In this document: positions 1 through 6,914 of the stretch, piece after piece
How the letters are laid out: each line of letters starts with the position of its first letter
Position numbering within the stretch: the stretch's first letter is position 1
NCBI RefSeq assembly: GCF_019754935.1
Contig: NZ_JAGSOA010000003.1
Location: 62,001-126,000, forward strand
Reading direction: 5' to 3'
Length of the DNA: 64,000 bases
Source: Corynebacterium parakroppenstedtii
GTDB taxonomy: Bacteria; Actinomycetota; Actinomycetes; Mycobacteriales; Mycobacteriaceae
Notes under the pieces: generated by a model
Database searches by the model: none
What the model saw: only the letters and a program-made list of their open reading frames with translations
Told to the model about the DNA's origin: nothing
Position numbers and translations under genes: made by a program

Positions 1-2
1 AG

Positions 3-155
3 AAAGTTGTCGATCTGCTTCAATCAATTGCGGATAACACGAGTCAAAATATGATGCTCAGCTCTATCGAAGACCGTCTCGGACACATCGAAGACGAACT
101 ACGAACTCAGACTGAGTTGCTCGAAACTATCCGCAACGTGCTAGAAGGGCGCTAG
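3..155 (+). CDS. C-terminal end of a small coiled-coil phage-type protein (partial)
   Basis: The reading frame is open from the window edge and ends with TAG at 153-155, giving the last 50 residues of a protein whose start lies outside. The visible part is a helical, heptad-rich stretch (LLQSIADNT, SSIEDRLGHIEDEL, TELLETIRNVLEG) typical of a short coiled coil. Its stop overlaps by four bases the stop of the next gene on the opposite strand. I do not recognise the family. The position inside the integrative element and the neighbouring tiny genes suggest a phage gene of unknown role. Confidence 0.5.
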   Translation, partial: KVVDLLQSIADNTSQNMMLSSIEDRLGHIEDELRTQTELLETIRNVLEGR

Positions 156-307
156 CCAACCAACTGCTTTAGCGTCTGCATAGCATTGGTCACGGCAACG
201 ACATCGCCATGGTCAACCGTGACCCTCTCACCTCCGGCGGTGGCAATCTCTACCTGCTCACCGTCGGAGCTGATAACAAAGTTCTTGTATTCAATTCGGG
301 AACTCAT
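152..307 (-). CDS. Small hypothetical protein (51 aa), element-borne
   Basis: ATG at 307 follows a good Shine-Dalgarno (GGAGAGGAAGAG on the minus strand), and the frame ends at TAG 152-154, tail to tail with the preceding gene. The protein starts MSSRIEYKNFV and looks like a small beta-rich fold (EQVEIATAGGERVTVDHGDVVAV) followed by a short helix (TNAMQTLKQLV). No family is recognised. The clear ribosome binding site and compact packing with its neighbours are the reasons to call it real. Confidence 0.5.
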   Translation of the reverse strand: MSSRIEYKNFVISSDGEQVEIATAGGERVTVDHGDVVAVTNAMQTLKQLVG

Positions 308-318
308 CTCTTCCTCTC

Positions 319-540
319 CTACGCAGCGATTGAGTTGTCTTCAATAATCATTTGGTCGAGCGGACGATGAGTGATCCTCTTAAGGATCATCAAAGTAGGG
401 ACTCTCGGAACGCTCTTACCCGTCATGTAGTTACGAACAGTCGTCCCCGTCTTGTTAAGAAACTTCCAGCCGAACTCGTCTACCGATCGGGAACCTGTGC
501 GTTCCATCGCGTCTGTGATGACTTCGGGATCAAGTCGCAT
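319..540 (-). CDS. Small HTH-like DNA-binding protein (73 aa)
   Basis: I chose the ATG at 540 because AAGGAGGTGAAC lies directly upstream; a longer frame reaches 573 but has no such site. The protein (MRLDPEVITDAMERTG...) is helical, with a segment reading KFLNKTGTTVRNYMTGKSVP, which fits a small helix-turn-helix where T-T-V-R-N-Y would sit in the recognition helix. Small proteins of this kind next to phage repressors often act as excision factors or Cro-like regulators. That is inference from size and location, and I could not match a specific family. Confidence 0.5.
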   Translation of the reverse strand: MRLDPEVITDAMERTGSRSVDEFGWKFLNKTGTTVRNYMTGKSVPRVPTLMILKRITHRPLDQMIIEDNSIAA

Positions 541-610
541 AATGTTCACCTCCTTAGGTGGGTAGGCTCTCAACCAGCGCAGCTAGCGCTAGAAAGAGAG
601 GTGAAAAGGT

Positions 611-745
611 ATGAGCAAACGTGCTGGTAAAGGCAAGGTCACAGTCAACCGGAGCGCTATCTCCGGACGATTCGTCAAGGCCTCCACAGCCGCTCGACAT
701 CCAAAGACCACGGTTACTGAAACTCGGTCTAAGAAGTCGAAGTAG
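611..745 (+). CDS. Small basic hypothetical protein (44 aa)
   Basis: ATG 611 follows a purine-rich ribosome binding site (GAGAGGTGAAAAGG). The product (MSKRAGKGKVTVNRSAISGR...) is very basic, and its S-A-I-S-G-R-F-V-K ... A-R-H-P-K-T-T pattern recurs, as I recall, in short proteins of phages and integrative elements of many bacteria. No function is known for that pattern. It runs divergently from the HTH-like gene at 319-540 and is followed tail to tail by the next minus-strand gene. Confidence 0.5.
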   Translation: MSKRAGKGKVTVNRSAISGRFVKASTAARHPKTTVTETRSKKSK

Positions 746-752
746 TTAATGC

Positions 753-920
753 CTACGGGTCCTGGGCTGCTTGTTGCCAGTCCAGGATCTCGGCCAGTAC
801 CGCTTTAGCAACTTTCGGCAGAATCTCGTACTCAATAAGAATCCCCTCCGGGGCACCATCAATATTGAGGTTGATTCCCAGCGCATCCGCTTCAACCTTG
901 AGCTTCGCAACCTTCCGCAT
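753..920 (-). CDS. Small hypothetical protein (55 aa) opposite the repressor
   Basis: ATG 920 is preceded by GGAGGTGAATGAC, a strong ribosome binding site, and the frame ends at TAG 753-755. The protein begins MRKVAKLKVEADALGINLNI and continues with a short acidic and helical part (EYEILPKVAKAVLAEILDW). It is transcribed divergently from the repressor gene and its 5' side faces the operator array, so it is probably one of the repressor-controlled early genes of the element. Function unknown. Confidence 0.5.
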   Translation of the reverse strand: MRKVAKLKVEADALGINLNIDGAPEGILIEYEILPKVAKAVLAEILDWQQAAQDP

Positions 921-975
921 GTCATTCACCTCCCTAGTGAGTTCCGTGGGTTAGCTTGCCGTTCCGGCTCGCTGA

Positions 976-1064
976 GTGCAATTTAAGCACACTAAATGCA
1001 ATTTGTGCAACATCTAGTTTAATAATTTTTGTTTTCCCAGTTCAGATATGTTGCAAAAGTTGCA
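976..1064. promoter_or_regulatory. Operator array: three TGCA/TTGCA inverted-repeat sites
   Basis: Between the divergent genes at 920 and 1095 there are three related dyads: GTGCAATTTAAGCAC (976-990), TGCAATTTGTGCAA (997-1010) and TTGCAAAAGTTGCA (1051-1064). All use TGCA/TTGCA half-sites. Three related dyads between divergent promoters is the usual layout of a phage immunity region. The third site overlaps the -35 hexamer of the repressor promoter, which fits autoregulation. Which protein binds is inferred from position. Confidence 0.6.
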
Positions 1065-1088
1065 CACTCGGTAGTTGTTCTGTACCTT
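1060..1088 (+). promoter_or_regulatory. Repressor promoter, leaderless
   Basis: TTGCAC (1060-1065), a 17-bp spacer and TACCTT (1083-1088) form a good sigma-A promoter. Transcription would begin at or next to the ATG at 1095, so the mRNA would be leaderless. This decides the start of the repressor gene; an in-frame upstream ATG at 1029 lies before the promoter and is unlikely to be used. Confidence 0.6.
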
Positions 1089-1094
1089 AGAGGT

Positions 1095-1562
1095 ATGGAA
1101 ACGCACAGAAAATGGCTCGATAACGTCACAAAAGGCGACTCTCCCCGAGAGATAAGCAAAGTAGCTTCAGTTCCCATGCGCACGCTCTATACCCAGAGAG
1201 AAAAAGGCCGTATTAGCGCTGAGAATGTGATCGCGATAGCCGTCGCATACGGACATCACCCAGTAGGTGCACTCGTCGATACCGGCTATCTAGACGCCAA
1301 ATGGGCCGAGCAAGTAGACCCCGCCCGCGCACTACGCACTGTCACCGAGGACAACCTCGCCGACGAAGTCCTACGCCGTATGAAACTCGGCGTAGAACGC
1401 GACGGACCACTAGACACCCCCATAGACGAGCTTGCACAGCGTCGCCATGTCACCCCTGACTCTTATGATGACGAAATCATGCCAGAAGACGCAGCCGCCT
1501 ACGGAGGGCCAGATGAAGACAAACTACGAGAAGAACGGGGGGAATGGGGGTTCGACACGTAA
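1095..1562 (+). CDS. Phage-type immunity repressor (HTH, 155 aa)
   Basis: The N-terminal half carries a helix-turn-helix of the Cro/CI kind: S-P-R-E-I-S-K-V-A-S-V-P-M-R-T-L-Y-T-Q-R-E-K-G-R at about residues 16-40, followed by a helix ending in AVAYGHHPVGALVDTGYL, a segment often seen in repressors of actinobacterial prophages. The C-terminal part is acidic and probably flexible. It overlaps the following ImmA-like gene by 50 bases, so the two are co-transcribed and probably coupled. The role would be to hold the element silent by binding the operators at 976-1064. The leaderless start at 1095 follows from the promoter. Confidence 0.7.
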   Translation: METHRKWLDNVTKGDSPREISKVASVPMRTLYTQREKGRISAENVIAIAVAYGHHPVGALVDTGYLDAKWAEQVDPARALRTVTEDNLADEVLRRMKLGVERDGPLDTPIDELAQRRHVTPDSYDDEIMPEDAAAYGGPDEDKLREERGEWGFDT

Positions 1563-1932
1563 CCGACTCGACACACTCGCCGAAACACTAGGTGTGCACA
1601 TCACCTACCACAGGGCAGGCCAACCCGGCTGGTACAACCACCACCGCAAACAAATCAGCCTGCGACACGGAATGAGCACACCACAAGAAAACAGTGTCCT
1701 CGCCCACGAACTCGGCCACGCCATCCACGGCGACCTCGGCCACGGCGACACACGACAAGAAAACAGAGCAGACCGGTTCGCCGCCAACCTCCTCATCACC
1801 GAGGACGAATACCGGCAAGCCGAAATGCTCTACGGCCCCCACCCAGGGGCAATAGCCCACGAACTCGGCGTCACCAACCACCTAGTCGCCGTATGGCGCA
1901 ATACCCACCGGCCGGCCACACCCGTGAACTAG
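1513..1932 (+). CDS. ImmA/IrrE-family zinc metallopeptidase (139 aa)
   Basis: The HELGH zinc motif is at residues 65-69 and is followed by the glutamate-containing helix Q-E-N-R-A-D-R-F-A-A-N-L-L (82-94), the layout of ImmA/IrrE peptidases. In the ICEBs1 paradigm, ImmA cleaves the co-encoded repressor after DNA damage or quorum signals, inducing the element; that role is inferred here from the adjacent, overlapping repressor gene. I chose ATG 1513 because GGAGGG precedes it and because upstream codons lie in the repressor gene in another frame. The remaining C-terminal part (HPGAIAHELGVTNHLVAVW) resembles the usual helical end of the family. Confidence 0.8.
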   Translation: MKTNYEKNGGNGGSTRNRLDTLAETLGVHITYHRAGQPGWYNHHRKQISLRHGMSTPQENSVLAHELGHAIHGDLGHGDTRQENRADRFAANLLITEDEYRQAEMLYGPHPGAIAHELGVTNHLVAVWRNTHRPATPVN

Positions 1933-2150
1933 ATCCAGACAAATGTAAACAACTTTTACAACACCCAGGTCAAGACCGATCAACGAACCACTACAACCTC
2001 GACATGATCCTCGCCGCTCTGTGATGCAAACTAGGTCAAAACCTGGCACGCCAACCGAATATACGTGACATGTTTACATAAAGCCGGATTGATACGGGCA
2101 CCCTACTTATGTACTATATTGTCCCGAAAACTGATAGCCGGTTTTCCCAC

Positions 2151-2180
2151 ATGCCCCTCGTCCCTGCGGGGGGGCATTCT
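2151..2180 (+). terminator. Terminator-like hairpin after the repressor/ImmA operon
   Basis: ATGCCCC (2151-2157) pairs with GGGGCAT (2171-2177), with further CCC/GGG pairing inside, and is followed by TCTTCATT. The 1933-2280 stretch around it shows no convincing gene. Confidence 0.5.
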
Positions 2181-2279
2181 TCATTATCAACAGCATCACC
2201 AGCCGACGGCGGACCACTACAAGACACCTCTGAACGGCAAACACCTCATAGTGACACAACCCACAGACACCCCACTACC

Positions 2280-2360
2280 TCACTTCAACCCACTTTTGCT
2301 ACGATTAAACCCGTCGTCGTCCGTTAGTTCCCCATCGTGAGAACAAGCGAACTCATTCAT
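2280..2360 (-). CDS. Possible 26-aa small protein with its RBS in a hairpin loop
   Basis: On the minus strand an ATG at 2360 is preceded by GAGGAGGAACAG, a strong ribosome binding site, and the frame runs 26 codons to TGA (MNEFACSHDGELTDDDGFNR...). The site lies in the loop of a CTGTTC/GAACAG hairpin (2361-2379), and a stronger hairpin lies just upstream. It could be a small regulatory or leader peptide, or a remnant. The evidence is only the ribosome binding site, so confidence is low. Confidence 0.25.
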   Translation of the reverse strand: MNEFACSHDGELTDDDGFNRSKSGLK

Positions 2361-2381
2361 CTGTTCCTCCTCAGAACAGTC

Positions 2382-2403
2382 TCCCCTCGCCCCCGCGAGG
2401 GGA
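2382..2403. repeat. 9-bp perfect hairpin
   Basis: TCCCCTCGC (2382-2390) and GCGAGGGGA (2395-2403) form a perfect stem with a four-C loop. There is no T-run on either side, so it could be a regulatory hairpin or a weak terminator. Confidence 0.4.
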
Positions 2404-2496
2404 ATCATCCTTCTTACGGGCACTCCACCCCACACAGTGTTACCCCGGGACCGTATAACCCGGCAATCATCAGCTGAGGGTTCACACATAGAAAAC

Positions 2497-2531
2497 GCCC
2501 CGTCTACCCATGAACCAAAAGCAGACGGGGC
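2497..2531. terminator. Bidirectional terminator-like hairpin
   Basis: GCCCCGTCT (2497-2505) pairs perfectly with AGACGGGGC (2523-2531). On the minus strand the stem is followed by GTTTTC, on the plus strand by AACATTATC. It sits in the 2361-2750 gap that precedes the secreted-protein gene; no gene is seen in the rest of that gap. Confidence 0.45.
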
Positions 2532-2750
2532 AACATTATCCACTACCAGAGACCTTCAAAAGAAGGCACCAACCACTATACCCACACACAATATAAAACC
2601 GCTACCACCGCCACACGCCGATCTAAACGGTAGACCAGCCCCCGGTGTGTGCAGTCGGCTACAAAACCTGAAATTTTTAAGCACACATACTAGCCTGTTA
2701 GACGCGTGACAACACGCATTCGGAAAACAGAATCAAAAAGGAGAAACCCC

Positions 2751-3083
2751 TTGCTTCGCAAAGCATCCATCGGCCTGACCTCCCTCGTCATCGCCGCCAC
2801 CGCCTCAGTAGCACCAGCAATGGCAGAAACCACCCCGGCCGAGCCCACCGCCGCAGTCCAAACAACCACCGCTGCGGAAACCACCCCCACCGCCGACAAC
2901 ACCACCTCCACCCAAGACACCACCAAGCACCAGAAGAAAGAAAAGACCGCTGAAGAAAAGGAAAAGCAAGCAGAGATCTCTGCCAAGCGCCTCGACAACG
3001 CCAAGAAAGGAATTGAGGTCGCTAAAGACATCGTCGAAATCGGCCTCAAAATCGGTGGCTTCCTCTGGCCGGTAGTCGCCTAA
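2751..3083 (+). CDS. Small secreted protein of the integrative element (110 aa)
   Basis: I chose TTG 2751 because AAAAAGGAGAAACCCC lies directly upstream and because translation then begins with a clean Sec signal peptide (basic start LLRKAS, hydrophobic GLTSLVIAATASVAPA, cleavage after AMA). A longer frame from GTG 2706 would put 15 basic residues in front. The mature part is Thr/Glu/Lys-rich, then a charged helix (EEKEKQAEISAKRLDNAKKG), and it ends in an amphipathic segment (VAKDIVEIGLKIGGFLWPVV). Such cargo next to a phage integrase is a classic place for lysogenic-conversion or superinfection-exclusion proteins. That role is inference; the family is not recognised. A strong terminator follows. 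Confidence 0.7.
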   Translation: MLRKASIGLTSLVIAATASVAPAMAETTPAEPTAAVQTTTAAETTPTADNTTSTQDTTKHQKKEKTAEEKEKQAEISAKRLDNAKKGIEVAKDIVEIGLKIGGFLWPVVA

Positions 3084-3100
3084 CACGCACCACGGCAAGG

Positions 3101-3136
3101 CCCCCGCAATCCACACCACACCGGTTGCGGGGGTCT
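3101..3136 (+). terminator. Rho-independent terminator
   Basis: CCCCCGCAA (3101-3109) pairs with TTGCGGGGG (3125-3133), followed by TCTTCACTT. It closes the secreted-protein transcript and separates it from the integrase. Confidence 0.7.
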
Positions 3137-3249
3137 TCACTTACCGCAAACGCCCCCAGAATTAGCCACCCCACACCACACCTAACTAGCCGCTAATAGC
3201 AAAGCGCGTACCACCCCTGACGTACCCCAACTCAACGAAGAAACAACAC

Positions 3250-4335
3250 GTGTCCTCTATCAAACCCTACACAACCTCCAAAGGAAAAGCCTGGCGCGTC
3301 CAATACTACGACCCCGCCCAAGGCAAACGGCAGAAACGCGGATTCGCAACAAAGTGGCAAGCCGAAAACTGGGCCGCAGAAAACACCGTAGACCTCACCA
3401 CCGGCCAATGGCGCGACCCCGCCGGAGCAAACATCACCGTCGAAACACTCTCTAAAACATGGCGGAAAGGCCGACAACACCTCAAACCCTCCACCCTCGA
3501 CCGTGAAGCCTCACGCCTACGCAGCACCGTGCTGCCCATGTGGGGTAAACGGAAAATCGGAACCCTACGCAAAAGTGAGATTCAAGCCTGGGTATCGGCG
3601 TCCACCTTGTCCGGCTCCAGCATCAGACACGCCCACAACCTGCTAGCCCAAATCCTCGACGTCGCCGTAGACGATAACTATCTGAAATCTAATCCGGCGC
3701 GCGGGGTGAAACTCCCGCCCAAAGGGAAGCCCGTCAAGGTATATCTCACGCCTACGCAGCTTGAGCGCTTGGCTCACCATGCGGGGGATAAAGCCGTAGT
3801 GGTATGGGTGCTCGGCACCGTCGGACTCAGATGGGGTGAACTGGTCGGCCTCAAAGTCGAGGACGTGGACGAAATGCACTCCCGGCTACGCATAAACCGG
3901 TCCGTGATCTACATCAACGGCAAGCCTGAAGAGACGCTGCCTAAGACGCATGAGAGGCGCACCGTGTCCGTAAGCCTTCCTGTTATGCGCATGATCCACG
4001 AGCAGGTGGCGGGGAGGTTGCCTAGTGCATGGCTCTTCCCCCACACCGGTGGAGGGCCACTGAAACGGGCCGACGGCACTAAAGGCTGGTTCGCGGCAGC
4101 TGTGAAGAAAGCTCAAACCGAGGACCCATCGTTTCCGCGAATCACCCCTCACGGCCTACGCCACGTGGCCGCTGGCCTGTTGGTGTCAGCCGGGGCGAAC
4201 GTGAAAGTCGTGCAGCGGCAACTCGGCCACGCTTCAGCTGTTTTAACGCTGGATACATACGCAGATCTGTTCGAAGAGGACCTCGATACTGTGGGACAGG
4301 CTATGGCTGGCCTATTTCGCATAGAGCCAAATTAG
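3250..4335 (+). CDS. int: Tyrosine site-specific integrase (361 aa)
   Basis: This catalyses integration and excision of the element between attP and attB. An N-terminal arm-binding domain (about 1-55, with VQYYDPAQGKRQKRGF), a SAM-like core-binding domain (about 62-150) and the catalytic domain are all present. The active-site residues can be read: R194 (VGLRWGEL), K232 (LPKTHERRTV), H301 and R304 (HGLRH), H327 (LGHAS) and the nucleophile Y337 (TLDTYADLF). Length is normal for the family, so the enzyme looks intact. The start is GTG 3250. The gene stops 75 bp from the 3' end of tRNA-Glu, which it probably uses as its target. Confidence 0.92.
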   Translation: MSSIKPYTTSKGKAWRVQYYDPAQGKRQKRGFATKWQAENWAAENTVDLTTGQWRDPAGANITVETLSKTWRKGRQHLKPSTLDREASRLRSTVLPMWGKRKIGTLRKSEIQAWVSASTLSGSSIRHAHNLLAQILDVAVDDNYLKSNPARGVKLPPKGKPVKVYLTPTQLERLAHHAGDKAVVVWVLGTVGLRWGELVGLKVEDVDEMHSRLRINRSVIYINGKPEETLPKTHERRTVSVSLPVMRMIHEQVAGRLPSAWLFPHTGGGPLKRADGTKGWFAAAVKKAQTEDPSFPRITPHGLRHVAAGLLVSAGANVKVVQRQLGHASAVLTLDTYADLFEEDLDTVGQAMAGLFRIEPN

Positions 4336-4377
4336 AGCCAAAGACGCTAAAAATCCTGATTTGACAAATAAAAAATA

Positions 4378-4409
4378 CCCTCTGACCTGCACAAACAGGT
4401 TGGGGGGTT
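4378..4409. terminator. Bidirectional terminator between integrase and tRNA-Glu
   Basis: CCCTCTGACCTG pairs with CAGGTTGGGGGG (with G-T pairs) around a short loop. On the plus strand it is followed by TTTGG; on the minus strand by TATTTTTTATTT. It can serve both converging transcripts. Confidence 0.55.
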
Positions 4410-4440
4410 TGGTACTCTCAACGGGGTTCGAACCCGTGTT
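4410..4440. other. Probable attachment-site end of the integrative element (tRNA-Glu 3' end)
   Basis: The integrase gene converges on the 3' end and T-arm of tRNA-Glu, with the encoded CCA at 4410-4412. Tyrosine integrases commonly use a tRNA 3' half as the core site and regenerate an intact tRNA, so this is taken as one att junction. The element extends to the left, and the second copy of the core must be beyond position 1. The exact crossover cannot be defined without it. Confidence 0.55.
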
Positions 4441-4485
4441 GCCGCCGTGAAAGGGCGGAGTCCTAGGCCACTAGACGATGAGAGC
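4413..4485 (-). tRNA. tRNA-Glu (UUC)
   Basis: Read on the minus strand from 4485, a full cloverleaf forms with anticodon loop CTTTCAC between CCGCC and GGCGG (anticodon TTC) and a normal T-arm (GGTTCGAAC). The acceptor pair at position 1 is G-U. CCA is encoded at 4410-4412. Confidence 0.93.
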
Positions 4486-4690
4486 ACGCGCTACAGAGTT
4501 CTCTGCAGCAGCTGCTACAGACTACGTTAACCACCTAAAATTCACAAAATCGCCTGGTAAGCCACCTCTTTTGACGGCCACTACCACCACAACGTCTCCA
4601 CCCCAAAAGCCCCACCCTCTCACGCTGCTCCCCAGCACCCGGACGTCGAATTCTGATAGCCTCGAGACTATTGCTGAGGAGGCCTAATAA
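4486..4690. other. Intergenic region ahead of the ABC transporter operon
   Basis: About 200 bp without a convincing gene. It holds the Shine-Dalgarno (TGAGGAGGCC) of the following TTG-started gene; I could not assign a promoter. Confidence 0.4.
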
Positions 4691-5503
4691 TTGATTACCT
4701 TCGATCACGTATCCAAGACCTACCCAGATGGCTCAACTGCCGTCCACGATTTCTCACTGGTCATACCGTCGCATCACATCGTGTCACTCGTCGGCACATC
4801 CGGATCGGGGAAAACGACGTTAATACGCATGGTTAACCGGATGACCGAACCAACGCGCGGACACGTATGCATCGACGACCACAACGTCATGGATGAGTCC
4901 GCCGTCGATCTCCGTCGTCGAATTGGGTATGTCATACAATCTGGCGGGCTCATGCCCCACAAAACAGTCGAAGCGAATATTGCGGTTGTGCCGACGCTCC
5001 TAGGCACACCTCGTCGCGAGGCCCGGAAAAACGCACGAAAGATTATGGAGCGCGTGGGGCTAGACCCAGCCTTAGCGAAGCGATACCCTCACCAACTCTC
5101 TGGTGGCCAGCAGCAGCGAGTAGGCGTCGCACGCGCTCTTGCATCAAATCCAAACATCCTGCTCATGGATGAGCCATTCGGAGCTGTTGACCCGATCGTT
5201 CGTCGAGAGTTGCAGGACGAACTCCTCCGTCTCCAACACGAATTAGGGAAAACAATCCTCTTCGTTACTCACGATATCGACGAAGCATTTCGGCTGAGCG
5301 ACTCGGTCGTCATCCTCGAAAAAGGCGGTGTGATTTCGCAACATGGATCGCCAGCCGAGATAATGACCAACCCAAAAAATGACTTTGTCGCATCGTTCAC
5401 TGGGGCAAGCAACACGAATAGAAAATTGACAACGCGAACGGTCAATGGTCAAACAGTTGCTCTTGATTCCTATGGAAGAAGCGTGGGGGTTCTTACCTCA
5501 TGA
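4691..5503 (+). CDS. Osmoprotectant-type ABC transporter, ATP-binding subunit (270 aa)
   Basis: This is the ATPase of a glycine-betaine/choline/carnitine-class importer (OpuC/ProV type). Walker A (GTSGSGKTT), Q-loop region (VIQSGGLMPH), signature ([15 protein letters not shown]), Walker B (ILLMDEPFGAVDP) and H-loop (FVTHDIDEAF) are all intact. It lacks the long tandem CBS region of the larger OpuCA/ProV proteins, as many family members do. The start is TTG 4691 after AGGAGG. Its stop overlaps the permease start (ATGA), so translation is coupled. The substrate is not determinable from sequence; related systems import osmolytes or ergothioneine. Confidence 0.88.
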   Translation: MITFDHVSKTYPDGSTAVHDFSLVIPSHHIVSLVGTSGSGKTTLIRMVNRMTEPTRGHVCIDDHNVMDESAVDLRRRIGYVIQSGGLMPHKTVEANIAVVPTLLGTPRREARKNARKIMERVGLDPALAKRYPHQLSGGQQQRVGVARALASNPNILLMDEPFGAVDPIVRRELQDELLRLQHELGKTILFVTHDIDEAFRLSDSVVILEKGGVISQHGSPAEIMTNPKNDFVASFTGASNTNRKLTTRTVNGQTVALDSYGRSVGVLTS

Positions 5504-6150
5504 ACTGGATTATCACCAATTGGGAAGATATCGCAGAGTTAACACGCCAACACCTTCAATTAGCACTACCCCCGATTTTCTTCTCACTTCTTATTGCAAT
5601 TCCCATAGGACGCTATGCGTTTTCCCACCCCCTGTTCGGCAGGCCTTTATTAAACGCCGCGTCCCTTATGTACGCGGTGCCTTCTTTACCACTTATCATT
5701 ACAATTCCGATCATCATTGGCACACCATTGCGATCGAATCTTACGATGATCACCGCGCTCACGGTCTATGGCGTGGCGTTACTTGTCCGCACCGCGGCCG
5801 ATGCATTCGCCTCCGTCGATGCACACACTCGGGACGCGGCACTCGCCCTCGGGCACTCTCCCCGCACAATCCTGTGGAAAGTGGACCTACCGCTGGCTAT
5901 CCCCGTCATCGCGTCGGGACTCCGCGTTGTCGCGTCCTCCACGATTGGCCTGGTCACCATCGGCGCACTCGTCGGTATCCCTAGTTTGGGATCACTACTC
6001 ACGGACGGTTTTCAACGTGGCATAACAGCAGAAGTCACCGCAGGTATCGTCGCCACGATCATTGTTGCTCTCATCATCGATGCCACCATTCAGGGCCTTA
6101 CCTGGCTACTCACTCCGTGGAGCCACGCATCGGGTGGCGCATCATCATGA
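5500..6150 (+). CDS. Osmoprotectant-type ABC permease subunit 1 (216 aa)
   Basis: A five- to six-helix permease of the OpuCB/ProW type. The EAA loop is readable as A-A-L-A-L-G-H-S-P-R-T-I-L-W-K-V-D-L-P-L-A-I-P (about residues 111-133), where it docks onto the ATPase. The segment GLVTIGALVGIPSLGSLL after it is typical. It overlaps both neighbours by four bases (ATGA at each end), showing one coupled operon of ATPase, permease 1 and permease 2. Confidence 0.88.
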   Translation: MNWIITNWEDIAELTRQHLQLALPPIFFSLLIAIPIGRYAFSHPLFGRPLLNAASLMYAVPSLPLIITIPIIIGTPLRSNLTMITALTVYGVALLVRTAADAFASVDAHTRDAALALGHSPRTILWKVDLPLAIPVIASGLRVVASSTIGLVTIGALVGIPSLGSLLTDGFQRGITAEVTAGIVATIIVALIIDATIQGLTWLLTPWSHASGGASS

Positions 6151-6810
6151 ACTATTTTATCGACGCCCTAAGCTGGGCTTTTTCAGCGGACCATTGGTCT
6201 GGAAATAATTCGATCACCCAACGATTAATTGAACACCTATGGTTCACGCTCATGATCGTGGCTATTTCTTCTGTATTAGCAATACCAACGGGAATAGCCA
6301 TTGGCCATATTCGACGAGGAGCTGGCCTTATTGGAGCGTTGACCGGCGCAGCACGCGCCATCCCCACCTTAAGGACTGCTGACGTTATTCGGCTTGTGGC
6401 TGGGCATTGGATTAAAAGCGCCCACCCTTGCACTCATTGTGTTAGCTATTCCATCCTTATTGGCCGGAGCTTATTCCGGCGTGGAATCAATTTCACCAGA
6501 TATCCCGTCGGCAGCCCAAGCAATAGGAATGACGCCCTGGCAAGTCATAACTTCCGTCGAATTACCACTGGCATTGCCCGTCATTATGGGTGGAGTCCGG
6601 GCGGCGACATTACAAGTCATTGCAACAGCAACGCTGGCGGCATACACCGCTGATATTGGGCTTGGACGATTCCTGTTCGCAGGATTGAAATCGCGCGATT
6701 ACTCCGAAATGTTGGGATCTTCACTTATTGTCATTGCGCTCGCAGTTGTCATTGATGCAGCCCTTGGGCGTGCTCAGAAATGGGCGGGGAATCGGTTCAG
6801 CGCTCATTAA
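6147..6810 (+). pseudogene. Osmoprotectant-type ABC permease subunit 2, frameshifted
   Basis: The start ATG 6147 overlaps the previous stop. The first 75 codons read as a normal permease up to GAARAIPTL; the rest of the permease (GLLTLFGLWLGIG ... EAA loop A-A-Q-A-I-G-M-T-P-W-Q-V ... ) continues in another frame to 6810. Removing one A at 6371-6372 (CCTTAAGGA to CCTTAGGA) restores P-T-L-G-L-L-T-L-F-G and a normal 220-aa protein. Because everything else is well preserved, this is either a very recent mutation that disables the importer or a base-calling error. I call the gene one locus and flag it. Confidence 0.8.
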
Positions 6811-6914
6811 TCCTTACGGCAGAGCTAACAATAGCTATGTAACAGCAACTATCTAACGGATAAAAACTCCCGCCCCGCACACAAACTACCGATACCAAAG
6901 CTGGGACACTTACC

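Noticed and set aside
2065..2709. Several 70-90 codon frames in the gap between ImmA-like gene and secreted protein
   Set aside because: They cross hairpins, lack ribosome sites, and have low-complexity Pro/His/Ser translations; only the 26-codon frame with a strong RBS was kept, at low confidence.
3250..4335. Integrase as belonging to the 29-kb locus
   Set aside because: It is 30 kb away, separated by conserved core genes, and points at its own tRNA site.
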